Assembly (NCBI RefSeq): GCF_023053635.1
Contig: NC_086183.1
Location: 35,383,501 to 35,447,500, forward strand
DNA from: Elgaria multicarinata webbii
Taxonomy: Eukaryota > Chordata > Lepidosauria > Squamata > Anguidae
Length of the DNA stretch: 64,000 nucleotides
Reading direction: 5' to 3'
The translations under genes were made by a program, and so were the position numbers. Positions 1 through 10,072 of the stretch are shown piece by piece. Every line of letters begins with the position of its first letter. Positions within the stretch are counted from its first letter, which is position 1. The notes below the pieces were generated by a model that searched no databases, was not told the DNA's origin, and was given only the letters and a program-made list of their open reading frames with translations.

Positions 1-1110
1 CGGGCGCAACCCAGCCCGGGCTTCCTCTTGCCAGCGGAGGCGGGAGCAGCTACTACAGGCACCCGGCAGCCGAGGGGGGCACAACCCCCACCTTGGAAAG
101 TGCAAATCCGGAGCGAAGTAATAGGGGGGAGGGGGGAGCCTCGGGGTGGCGGAGGAGGCGCAACTCGCTCGCTCGCCCCCGGCCGGTTCCCGGTCCGCGT
201 AGCGCCGCCCCAACCTCGCAGGCTGCCTTTCCTGCCGAGGCCGCCCGCGCCCTCCCCGCCCCACCACCCTAGGCAGCCGCGGAAGCGGACGGTGACTCAT
301 ACTGCCGCTGCCGCCGCCTCTTCCCCTGCCTGCCCAGCCGGGCGAAGCCACTGGGGCGCCGAGCGAGCGAGCGGGCGGGTGGGCGGGCCAGCGTCGTCGA
401 GGCGCCCCGGAGCGGCGCGCGGGGTCCGGGAGCGGCCGGAGGGTCGCGGGGAGCCCCTGATTTACATACCCGGCTCCTCAGAGGCCAATCAGCGGGGTGC
501 GGGACGCGACGCGCAGCCAATCAGGCGCCGGCATGCCGCCATCCGCGCTCCGGGATCGAATCTCGCGTCTCCGGCCGGCCGAGCGCTGCTGCCTTCGCGC
601 TGCGTGGGCGGAGGAAGGCGCGGCGGCCAATGGCGAGGCTCGTGCGGGCCCCTCATCTGCATGCCGTGGGCGGGGGGATGACGCACCGCCTCTGCGGGGG
701 CGAGAGCAGCGCGCAAACAAGCCGCAGGCCACGCCCTCCTCGCGCGCGTATTGGCTGGGGCGCGCAGGAGCCGCTCCGCGCTCGGAGCGCTGCGTGGGCG
801 TGGGCGTGGGCGTCGGGAGAAAGATGGGGGGGCGTCCCGGTGCTTCTCTGGTGGCAGAATCGCCCCGCAAAGCGTCTGTGACCAGAGGAGCCGGTCGGGC
901 CCCGGGCCCCTTTCTGAGAGAAGGAGCCGCGCCGAGTACCGCGCAGCTGCGAAGCCCTCGGGCGCCTCCGAAGCCGCCGCGTCCATCGCACAGAACCGTC
1001 CGTGGGCGAGGAGGGGCGGGCACGCAGCTCCTCCCGGCCGCCAGGGAAGCGAAGCCCCCGAGGACCGCTGTTGCTGCCCGGCTGCTCCGCCGGTGCGGAC
1101 TGTGAGCGGC
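1..1110. promoter_or_regulatory. CpG island promoter, probably of the gene to the left (SERTAD1 by synteny)
   Basis: Very GC- and CpG-rich sequence with a dense set of promoter motifs: CCAAT boxes at 485-492, 517-524 and 627-631, an inverted one at 750-754, octamer-like sites at 460-467 and 655-662, an AP-1 type TGACTCA at 293-299, and EGR1-type GCGTGGGCG at 602-610 and three overlapping copies at 792-812. No start codon or splice site here can be tied to a known protein; the open frames in this stretch are what GC-rich DNA yields by chance. In human the neighbour beyond SERTAD3 is SERTAD1 on the same strand, so this is inferred to be the SERTAD1 promoter firing leftward. A rightward non-coding transcript cannot be excluded. 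Confidence 0.7.
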
Positions 1111-2169
1111 GCGGGGCAGGGACTCTAGGAAGGCGCTCCGGCTGCCCCAGTCCGAAGCGGAACCACAAGATCGCGCTCTCTTTTAGTCACCTGGAGGGGA
1201 TATTGTGACAGAGCAGCCAGCTAAAGCGGACTGCAAAGGAATCCCTCCAAAAGTCAAACATTAACTTGGGGTGGAGGAAGACACCCACTTTATGGGATTT
1301 TGAATACTCCTTCCCCCCGCCAGCTCCGGAATCATTCCTTGTGGGTTTAAACCAGCTCCAGGCACTGTGTGCCCCAGGCACCTTCCTCAGTGCCCACGAA
1401 GATCCCCCCCCGTCTCCCTCCCCCTCTTTTTGCTTTTAAAAAGGTTGCCTTTTTCTTACTGGCAGCTGGGATTGCTCCAAAGCAAAGCGGCCGCCCCCAG
1501 CCCATGACAGCCTCTGGGCAGGCGACTCGCCCGCCCGCCCTGCCCAGCCCAGCCCAGCCTAGCCTGCCTTCCCAGGCCAGCAGTCTCATGTCTGTATTCC
1601 AGACAGTGCCTGAACTTTCCACATGGGCCCAAAAGGTTGCCGCCTTTCTTTAAAGTCAAAATAAAAATGTCACGGTGACTTTAAAGCACCTACAAACACA
1701 TACTTATAAGCCCAATAGAGATGCGGATTAAAAATACTACTTCTGAAATCATGGCCACTCCTCAAGGTTGACAGTTGGTGGAGGTTTAGAAATAATGTCA
1801 TTTGAATTAGTAACCATGTGAGCCCCCTCTCAAGCAGGCTAAAAAGTGGACATTTTCTTTTGCTTTTCTGCTTTGCTATCAGGCAGGACAGGAAGTCTGC
1901 AAGGCCAGGCAGATCACATGCTCGGCTCAAGTAAACTGCACATGATTTAAGGGAAAGTCAACACAACTTGTAGCTAAAAATGAAACTGAAAGACGTGCAC
2001 ATCTGCACAGCAGCCAGGCGCTAAGGAGGCTGCGCTCTGCATGCATCTCAAGTGATTTCTTTGCAGGCAGCCTGTCTGGAGAAGTCATTACCAATGAGTA
2101 ATGGGGGCAGGCGTGAGAGAGGTATTCTTCAAATGCCCTGGGGCACTGCTGTTGTTGCATATCTTGCAG
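1111..2169. other. Intergenic, no gene seen
   Basis: The sequence changes from the CpG island to AT-richer DNA after about 1640. I see no exon, RNA gene or clear repeat family here. Confidence 0.5.
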
Positions 2170-2322
2170 AACTGAGGCCTTCGCTAGACCTAAGGTTTAT
2201 CCCGGGATCGTCCAGGGGTCAAACCTGTTCATCTAGGTGACACACAGGGGATCCAGTGCTCAGGCAGGGGCAAACCCTGGATGATCCCTGGATATACCTT
2301 AGGTCTAGCTGTGGCCTGAGTT
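2170..2322. mobile_element. MITE with about 40-60 bp terminal inverted repeats
   Basis: The left end (AACTGAGGCCTTCGCTAGAC) and the reverse complement of the right end (AACTCAGGCCACAGCTAGAC) match and continue through a shared CTAAGGT...ATCC block. The element is about 150 bp and almost entirely made of the two arms. It has no coding capacity. It is a non-autonomous DNA transposon; the superfamily is not certain. Confidence 0.7.
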
Positions 2323-2418
2323 ACCCCAGTTCTACTGAATGTGACAATTGCCAATTCAGCATATGTCTTATCTTCTATGGAGCACGGGCAATGAGATGGT
2401 CAGGCACACTGCAGCTGC

Positions 2419-2452
2419 TCTCCCCCCACCCCCACCCCCACCCCCACCCCGT
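2419..2452. repeat. (CCCCCA)n simple repeat
   Basis: About five tandem CCCCCA units. The G-rich partner strand has runs of five G spaced by T. Confidence 0.9.
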
Positions 2453-2704
2453 TTCCAGAAAAGGCCGTCACCCCACCCCCCATGCAGAGGCCCAAAGAGA
2501 GCAAGCCCAGCGTCTCCTCCAAAGAGCAACTGTTCATTACTGTCAGCTGCTCCCAACTTACCTGCAAGAGGTGTACAAAAAGAAACACTAAGCTGCATGC
2601 AGCCTTTCCTGGACCCTCCCCACTCCCTGCTGCTTCCGCAAATACACACAATTCCATCTAGGAAGGACGCAGGCAGGCAGGCAGGCAGGAGAGAGTAGGA
2701 CGTT

Positions 2705-2775
2705 TGTTTTAAACTTTTGTAAACCACCCAGAGAGCTTCTTCTATGGGGCGGTATATAAATGTAATAAATAAATG
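2705..2775 (+). repeat. SINE/LINE 3'-tail type repeat
   Basis: The phrase with CCACCCAGAGAGCTTCT, GGGGCGGTATATAAATG and a TAAATAAA tail recurs at 17310-17400 (inverted) and 63800-63882. It is the 3' end of a dispersed element common in squamates. The family name is not certain. Confidence 0.6.
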
Positions 2776-3123
2776 AGACACACAGACCTTCTGATGCAGA
2801 GAAGTCAGACAGACCCATTTTAATTAGATTTATTGGCAGTTCAGTAATAGCCTTTAACAAGATCATCATCTACAAAAACAGTCAGAGGTAGATCCAGTCC
2901 CAATTCCGACAAATGTGGAGGCTCCTCCAGCCCCCAAAGCCATCCAGGGAGGTCACACACTCCGCTGGTTCACAGGTGTACGAAGAACAGATGCAGAAAC
3001 TTCAGGAATTGGGCAAAGTTTGCAAGCAGCCACGGTTTGTGCACGTGAATTTATGGCAAAGGCACCATGGGACATACAGAGCATGCTGGTGTTAAGGAAC
3101 TTGTACTGACAGAAGATCTAGAC

Positions 3124-4098
3124 TAGGGGCGTGCTCCGCTCCGCTACGGATCCCTGGATCTGAAGCAGGCAGATCTGGACCTCCGAAGCCCAGTTCTGGA
3201 TTGGGAGAGGTCCAGATCAGCCTGAAGCGGTTTGGACCAGTCCAAAGCTTCAGAGCCAGCTAAGTGGGGAGGGAAGCTTACCTGGCTCCCCTGTCCGCTG
3301 CCGCTGTGGTCCATATGGCGACAGCGGAGGAGCCAGGTAAGGGGGAGGGGGAGGGGCTTACCTGGCTCCCCTGTCCGCTGCCGCTGCGGTCCATATGGCG
3401 ACAGCGGAGGAGCCAGGTAAGGGGGAGGGGGCTTACTTTGCTCCGTTTCGGTCCGGGCGGCAGCTTCAACTGACACCGAGGCCTATGACCTGTTTCTGGC
3501 CTTAGGCCTGGGCGTCAAATGAAGCCGCCGCCCGGACTGCAACGGAGCCAGGAAAGTGGGGCTTACCTGACTCCGGCACCGCAGTCTGTGCAGTGATGGT
3601 GGCAGAGCCAGGTAAGGGGGGAGGGGGATTACCTGGGGGAGAGGGGATTACCTGGCTCCATTGTGGTCCGGGTGGCAGCTTCAACTATGGCCCAGGACTA
3701 AAGCCAGAAACAGCCTGTTTCTGGCCTTAGGCCTGCGTTGCATTTGAAGCCGCTGCCTGAACTATGCTGGAGCCAGGTAAGCAGGGGGGAGGGGCTTACC
3801 TGGCTCCACTGCCACAGTCTGTGCGGCAGCAGGTGGCAGAGCCAGGTAAGGGGGAGGAGGCTTATTCAGCCCCCATTTTTTTTCCCTTTCCCCACTTACC
3901 TGCCTCCACCGCAGAGGCAAGTAAGTGGGGAGGGGGAGGGGGCAAAATGTGTGCTGAATATCGATCCTGACCTCTGAATCTCACTCCAGATCCAGAGCGA
4001 ATCGGGGGAGGTCTGGATCAACTCGAACCAGTTCGGGCCCGGTCCAGAAGGTCCGGATCAGGATCCGAAGCGGTTCGGAGGCCCTGTGCACAGCCCTA
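3124..4098. mobile_element. Non-autonomous hAT-type DNA transposon with internal minisatellite
   Basis: The ends are TAGGGGCGTGC at 3124 and GCACAGCCCTA at 4098, which are imperfect inverted repeats. They are flanked by 8-bp near-duplicates ATCTAGAC (3116-3123) and ATCTACAC (4099-4106), the duplication length expected for hAT elements. Subterminal GATCC/CCGGATC-rich sequence is also partly inverted. The interior, from about 3277 to 3930, is a minisatellite built from AGCCAGGTAAG-type blocks and their reverse complement CTTACCTGGCTCC. There is no transposase frame. Confidence 0.7.
3277..3930. repeat. Minisatellite, about 80-bp unit at its left end
   Basis: Two near-identical 80-bp units (3277-3356 and 3357-3436) run from CTTACCTGGCTCCCC to AGCCAGGTAAGGGGGAGG. 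More diverged and rearranged copies follow to about 3930. Each unit holds a CAGGTAAG and an inverted CTTACCTG, that is, a consensus 5' splice-site motif on each strand. Confidence 0.8.
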
Positions 4099-4702
4099 AT
4101 CTACACTCTCTGCCCTTCCTCCATACCCTGTGAGATTTCTGAGTTGTGTTGGTGCTTTGCCAGGAGCAGGCCCAGGAGGAGGCATGTCCACGCTCGCCCT
4201 ACTGTCTCAGTGGACTGTCAGTCTCAGGGCATCGTATTGTCAGGAGAAGCCAGAGCTGCCTGCAAAGAACATTCAAACACGGCAAAGAACATCATTATTT
4301 TCTCTGGGGGTGGGGGGAGAAGGGAGGGAGCACTTGCCCCAGAAAGTGACTTCCAGGCCCCCCACGTTCCCTTTAACATATTTGGCAAAAAATTATTGCA
4401 TTTATTAACAGCTTATTGCTAACACATGCTTTGGCAAGAGAGTAACGCATTTTGGCAAGAGAGTAACACATTGAGGCAGCTATCTGGGTACTTTGGAGGG
4501 AGAGGCAGGCCTGTGTCTGATCCATCAGGGCTCTTCTTCTGTTCTTAAGAGATGTAATTTGGATTATACTGGATGAAGCAGGAACAGGGTGGAAATGCTG
4601 ACTGGGGAAGAACAAGAGGGTGCCAGACCTCAGAAAGACAAAGAATGCAAACATTTGGCAAGGCATAAACCAGGCGTGTGTTTGTGTGTGTGTGCGTGTG
4701 TA

Positions 4703-4920
4703 CCTTGTGGCCTGTGGGTTGCATCTGGCCAAATTTACTGATATGGTAATGGTGGCGGCAGCAAAACAATGGGCAGTTCAGTGGCCTTAAAAGGCCATGT
4801 TTAGCTTTTGAGGCCACTGTCATGGTACTGCCAATCTTGCCACCACCAAAATTCAGCTACCCGCAGCCCCTTGGGGGGTTGAAAATGGTCTGCAGAGCCC
4901 CGAAAGTTGTCCAGCCCTGA
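4703..4920. mobile_element. Probable hAT-like non-autonomous element remnant
   Basis: It begins CTTGTGGCCTGTGGGTTGCA and ends GAAAGTTGTCCAGCCCTGA, the type of end seen in Charlie-like hAT fossils (ghost of an inverted repeat, no coding). It is recognised by pattern only. Confidence 0.4.
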
Positions 4921-5712
4921 CATGAATGGAAGTCAGTGTGGGAAGTCCAGGCTCTTTCCATAGAGGGATGCTGAGAGGCACACGCCACTCACAGCTCTGG
5001 GTCTCAGCCACATTATGCAGCCAGAAGGCAGCCGTGAGCAGGTCCATGAAATATCAGAAGGCAGCAGCACCATTGCTGAGATGAAACCCCAGCATCTAGG
5101 AGGGAGTTGAGATGCCAGCCAGGTGCCTGGAAGACGTAGCAAAGTGGGGATGCCAAGGAGGGTTAAGTTCAGTAAGCCAGTTCAGGGGCTGGCTAAATTC
5201 CCCCAGCCACCACAGCAGTAGTAGCAGCTTTTCTTCAAGAAAACTCACTTGGGTGCAGCAAGACTTGCCAGCTGTGGGGAAGCTGCGCTGCCCCCGTCCC
5301 TGAGTAAGGCTTGCCCTGCTTAGCGTCCCGCTCCAGAGCCCCAGCAGAGATGACCCGTCATGTCTTTGCTGCTCCGATTCTCTGCCTCCCTCCAATGGAC
5401 AGTCACATATTGCACTTGTAGCAAACAACCATTCAGTCCCATATGGCATCCTTTCCAGAAGGATAAAAACATTGCAAGAATAAACTACTTAATTTACTAC
5501 TGTAGAAACTGTAAACGGTCCTTTTACTCAGAGAGGTCATACTGGGAGGGGGGGCATTGACCCGTAAACATTAGTGAACGCAGCATCCAGGGGATCCAGA
5601 GAGGCTTAGTGGTTATTTCAGAGGCTGAGCAGTCACCCCTCAGAGTGGCCAAGGTCCCCCGTCCCTCTTGCATTCTGACTGGGAAAGTGCAGGGGCCCCG
5701 CCTGGGGGGGTC
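4921..5712. other. SERTAD3 downstream region / possible 3' UTR
   Basis: No exon or repeat was recognised. A candidate polyadenylation signal for the leftward SERTAD3 transcript, AATAAA on the minus strand, lies at 4401-4406, about 1.3 kb past the stop. No closer canonical signal was noticed. Confidence 0.35.
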
Positions 5713-6550
5713 TCACGCACACCCTGGTTTGTGCAGGCTTAAATCGGGCTGCCCATCACTGGGCAGGGTGCTCTCAAACTCCGAAGTATCGATGTCTGCA
5801 AAGAGATCATCTGAAGGAAGGTTGTGAAGGTAGTTGGAGGTGAAGGCTTCAAAGTTCCCAGACACACCACCAGAGAGGAGTTCCTCTCCGAAGAAAGTGT
5901 CCCAAGCACCAGCTCCCTGCTCTAGGCTCACAGCTGCGTCTTCAGAAGAAGAGCCAGAGACGTCCTCCGCATTGGCCCTCAGGCCAGTCACATTCATGGG
6001 GGAAGCACTGCTGGGATCCTGCTGCAGACGTCCTTCGTAGAAGCTGTTGCTTGCAGTGGAAAAGAATGAATCCAGAAGCAGGTCAGCTAAGCCTCCGTCC
6101 CTGGCCTCCTTGCCCACATCCTGGCAGGGGGCAGAGAAGGCTGGTGGCATGCCGGTGCTGTTGTCCATGCCAAGCATCTCCATCTTCACACAGTCCACTG
6201 CACGCTGAAGCTCCTCCTCCATAGGGTCCATCAGAGATTCTGCACTTTCTGGATCGCTGCAGCTTGGCCCGGGATCTGGGCTTGTTTCACAGGAAGGGGG
6301 AGCCAACTCAGGGGCCTCCTCCTGAGTCGCTTGGCTCAGGGGCTGGGTGGTGATTTTCTGGAGATGTTTGATGGTGTTCTTGAGCAGCACAAATCTACGT
6401 ATCTGCTCAATGCATAGCATGGGCGACAGAAAATATTCCTTCAGTGATGTGAGCAGCAGAGACTGGCATGAGCAGCCCCCCCTTGGGCTCTCATCAGACT
6501 CATGGTCCCACTCAGGGGTCTTGCGCTTCACGCCGAGGGCCCTGGTTCCC
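5713..6550 (-). CDS. SERTAD3: SERTAD3 coding exon 2 (SERTA domain)
   Basis: Main coding exon. The acceptor CTTCAG ends at 6551, and the first base completes the codon split from exon 1. Stop TGA is at 5715-5713. The stop overlaps GTGAGA, which would also read as a 5' splice site. Confidence 0.9.
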
Positions 6551-7145
6551 CTGAAGTTGGGGGATGGTGGGAGACAGAAACCAGGATGCATCAGGACAAC
6601 GTAACATCCCCAGCCTGCAAACCACACAGCTTAGCCATTGTATAGATCCTCTTAGGGATCTTCTGGATGGAGAGGCAGGATACAATGAATAGAATCCTCC
6701 CAGAGTGCAGGACATGGAATAACGGGCTCAAGTTAAAGGAAGCCAGATTCCAGCTGGACATCAGGAAAAACTTCCTGACTGTTAGAGCGGTATGACAATG
6801 GAATCAGTTGCCTGGTGAGGTTGTGGGCTCTCCCACACCAGAGGCCTTCAAGAGGCAGCTGGACAACCCTCTGTCAGGGATGCTTTAGGGTGGATTCCTG
6901 CATTGAGCAGGGGGTTGGACTCGATGGCCTTGTAGGCCCCTTCCAACTCTGCTATTCTATGATTCTATGAATCAGTTACTGTTCTCCAGGTTGTCTTCCT
7001 TGGAGACTTACCCTTTGGAAGCCCCCATGGAGACGAGATGGCCCTGAGAAAAGTCAAGCTTGCAGACAGCATCTGGGAAGACTTGTCTGTATGTGACCAG
7101 GCAGAACAATGGAACTGCCGCCTCCTCCGCCCCCCCTGCACCGTA

Positions 7146-7185
<40 letters not shown>

Positions 7186-10032
7186 GGTGGTTGATGTGCA
7201 ACAAATTCCTAACACGTGGGTAGCCAGGGCAGTAACGTTTGTGGAATTCCATCTAAAGCTTGATGAATTTATGAGGAATGCTGCCATGTCCTTGACCTTC
7301 AACAGAAATGGGCACAAACTCATTTATAGCTCACTGAATGGCATAGAAAAGGTGGCATAGAAAAGGTGGCAAGAATATATGGAAGACCTGTATAGGAAGG
7401 CTAATAATATTGGGAATAGGTCAGACGGTGTGGTCAGTGAGTTAGAGCCAGACATCCTGAAGAGTGAGGTTGAATGGGCCTTCAGAAGCATTGCTAATAA
7501 CAAGGCAGCAGGAGATGACGGTATCCCAGCTGAACTGTTTAAAGTCTTGCAAGATGATGCTGTCAAGGTGATGCATGCCATATGCCAGCAAATTTGGAAA
7601 ACACAAGAATTGCCATCAGACTGGAAAAAATCAACTTATATCCCCATACCAAAAAAGGGAAACATGAAAGAATGTTCAAACTATCCGACAGTGGCACTTA
7701 TTTCACTTGCCAGTAAGGTAATGCTCAAGATCCTGCAAGGTAGACTCCAGCAATTCATGGAGCTAGAATTGCCAATTGTACAAGCTGGGTTTAGGAAAGG
7801 CAGAGGAACTAGAGACCAAACTGCCAATATCCACTGGATAATGGAGAAAGCCAGGGAGTTCCAGAAAAACATCTATTTCTGTTTTATTGACTATTCTAAA
7901 GCCTTTGACTGTGTGGATCATAACAAACTGTGGCAAGTTCTTGGTGGTATGGGGATACCAAGTCATCTTGTCGGCCTCCTGAGGAATCTGTATAACGACC
8001 AAGTAGCAACGGTAAGAACAGACCACGGAACAACGGACTGGTCTAAGATTGAGAAAGGAGTACGGCAGGGTTGTATACTCTCACCTTACCTATTCAACTT
8101 GTACACAGAACACATCATGCGATGTGCTGGGCTTGACAAATCCAAGGCTGGAGTTAAAATCGCAGGAAGAAACATTAACAATCTCAGATATGCAGATGAC
8201 ACCATTTTGATGGCTGAAAGCGAGGAGGAGCTGAGGAGCCTTATGACGAAGGTGAAAGAAGAAAGTGCAAAAGCTGGGTTGCAGTTAAACCTCAAAAAAA
8301 CCAAGATTATGGCAACCAGCTTGATTGATAACTGGCAAATAGAGGGAGAAAACATGGAGGCAGTGACAGACTTTGTATTTTTGGGTGCAAAGATTACTGC
8401 AGACGCTGACTGCAGCCAGGAAATCAGAAGACGTTTCTTCTTGGGAGGAGAGCAATGACAAATCTTGATAAAATAGTTAAGAGCAGAGACACCACACTGA
8501 CAACAAAGGTCCGCATAGTTAAAGCAATGGTATTCCCCGTAGTAACCTATGGCTGCGAGAGCTGGACCATAAGGAAGGCTGAGCGAAGGAAGAGAGATGC
8601 TTTTGAACTGTGGTGTTGGAGGAAAATTCTGAGAGTGCCTTGGACTGCAAGAAGATCAAACCAGTCCATACTCCAGGAAATAAAGCCAGACTGCTCACTT
8701 GAGGGAATGGTATTAAAGGCAAAACTGAAGTACTTTGGCCACATAATGAGAAGACAGGACACCCTGGAGAAGAGGCTGATGCTAGGGAAAGTGGAAGGCA
8801 AAAGGAAGAGGGGCCAACCAAGGGCAAGATGGATGGATGATATTCTGGAGGTGACAGACTTGACCTTGGGGGAGCTGGCCCTGTGCATTTATTTAAATGT
8901 CTGAAGAGAGCCTACACCTACAGAGAGAGGGGGGGGAGGGCTTCTCCATGGGACAATGCACCCTGCCTTTGGGTGTGAGCTCTCTTCTGACAACCAGGCA
9001 AGCACAGGTGGTTCTGGGGAGTGGAACATGCGCTCTGCCCAGATTGAATCTCCATATGGAGCTGTGCTGCATGTTTGGATCACCAAAACTGCAGGCATTT
9101 TCAGCACACCTGTGCCTGCTCTTAGATCTGTTCCGATATGTGGCAGGCTGGGCCTACACCTGCCACAGGATAAGGTGCTAAAATGCCACTTATGCAGACT
9201 TTCTCCTGCCTCTGCCTCCAAGTTACCCGAGCAGCATTCATGCCCCTGCTGCCATTCCATATTCAGATGAAACCTGTGGCTTCGGTCAGGCTGAACGGGG
9301 TGAATGGAGGTCTGAAGCAGCCAGTCTAGCAGTCAAACCACCATCCCTCAGTGAATGTACTCAAAAGGAGTATTATTGCAAGTGGGAAGAGAGAGAATAA
9401 TAATTTGAATAAGAACTCCCCAAAGACAGAAATCTAGCATGCCAAGAAAAATGTTCTGGCTCACCCCCTCGCCAGCTGTGCTGATTTTCTATGGGTAGCA
9501 TGGGGTGGGGGAAGGATGTTCCATTATGCTCAAGCTCCTTCCTAGCCCCCTCCCCTCCCCTCTCCCCCCAGCCTAGAGTCTGAAGAGGGGCAGGCCACCT
9601 TCCCACTGCATCCTGCTGTGTGCAGACTGGGCCCAGGATGGACGGCTGTGGCCGTGGCCTGGCTGTATAGGTTTTCAGGGCATGTGGAAAGGGTGGTCAT
9701 GCAGCAGGAAGGAAGCAGCCTGAGGTGTTCAGGGCCTCAGGAGGAATCCCTCCTCCACCTGGCAGACCCTGCACCCTGTAGGAACTCTGGGCAAAGGCAG
9801 CTTCGCTTCCTGCTTGATCTAGATTTCACCCAGCTGGCTGTGTGCCCTCCAGATGTTTTGAACTTTTGCTCCCCCCTCCAGCATGGCTGAGCTTCAAGGG
9901 AGACGTAGGCTGAACCACCCCCAGGTTGGGGGGAAGGGGAGGAGGCCTGACTTAATCAGCATTACAGGACATTGGAAAGAGGAGGCAGCGGCAGAGGACA
10001 TGCCCCTGGGGCTGCAAGGTCCAAGGAGCACG

Positions 10033-10072
<40 letters not shown>

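Noticed and set aside
28-1128. Several overlapping open frames in the left CpG island
   Set aside because: Arg/Ala/Pro/Gly-rich, overlapping in several frames on both strands and with no recognisable domain; explained by base composition.
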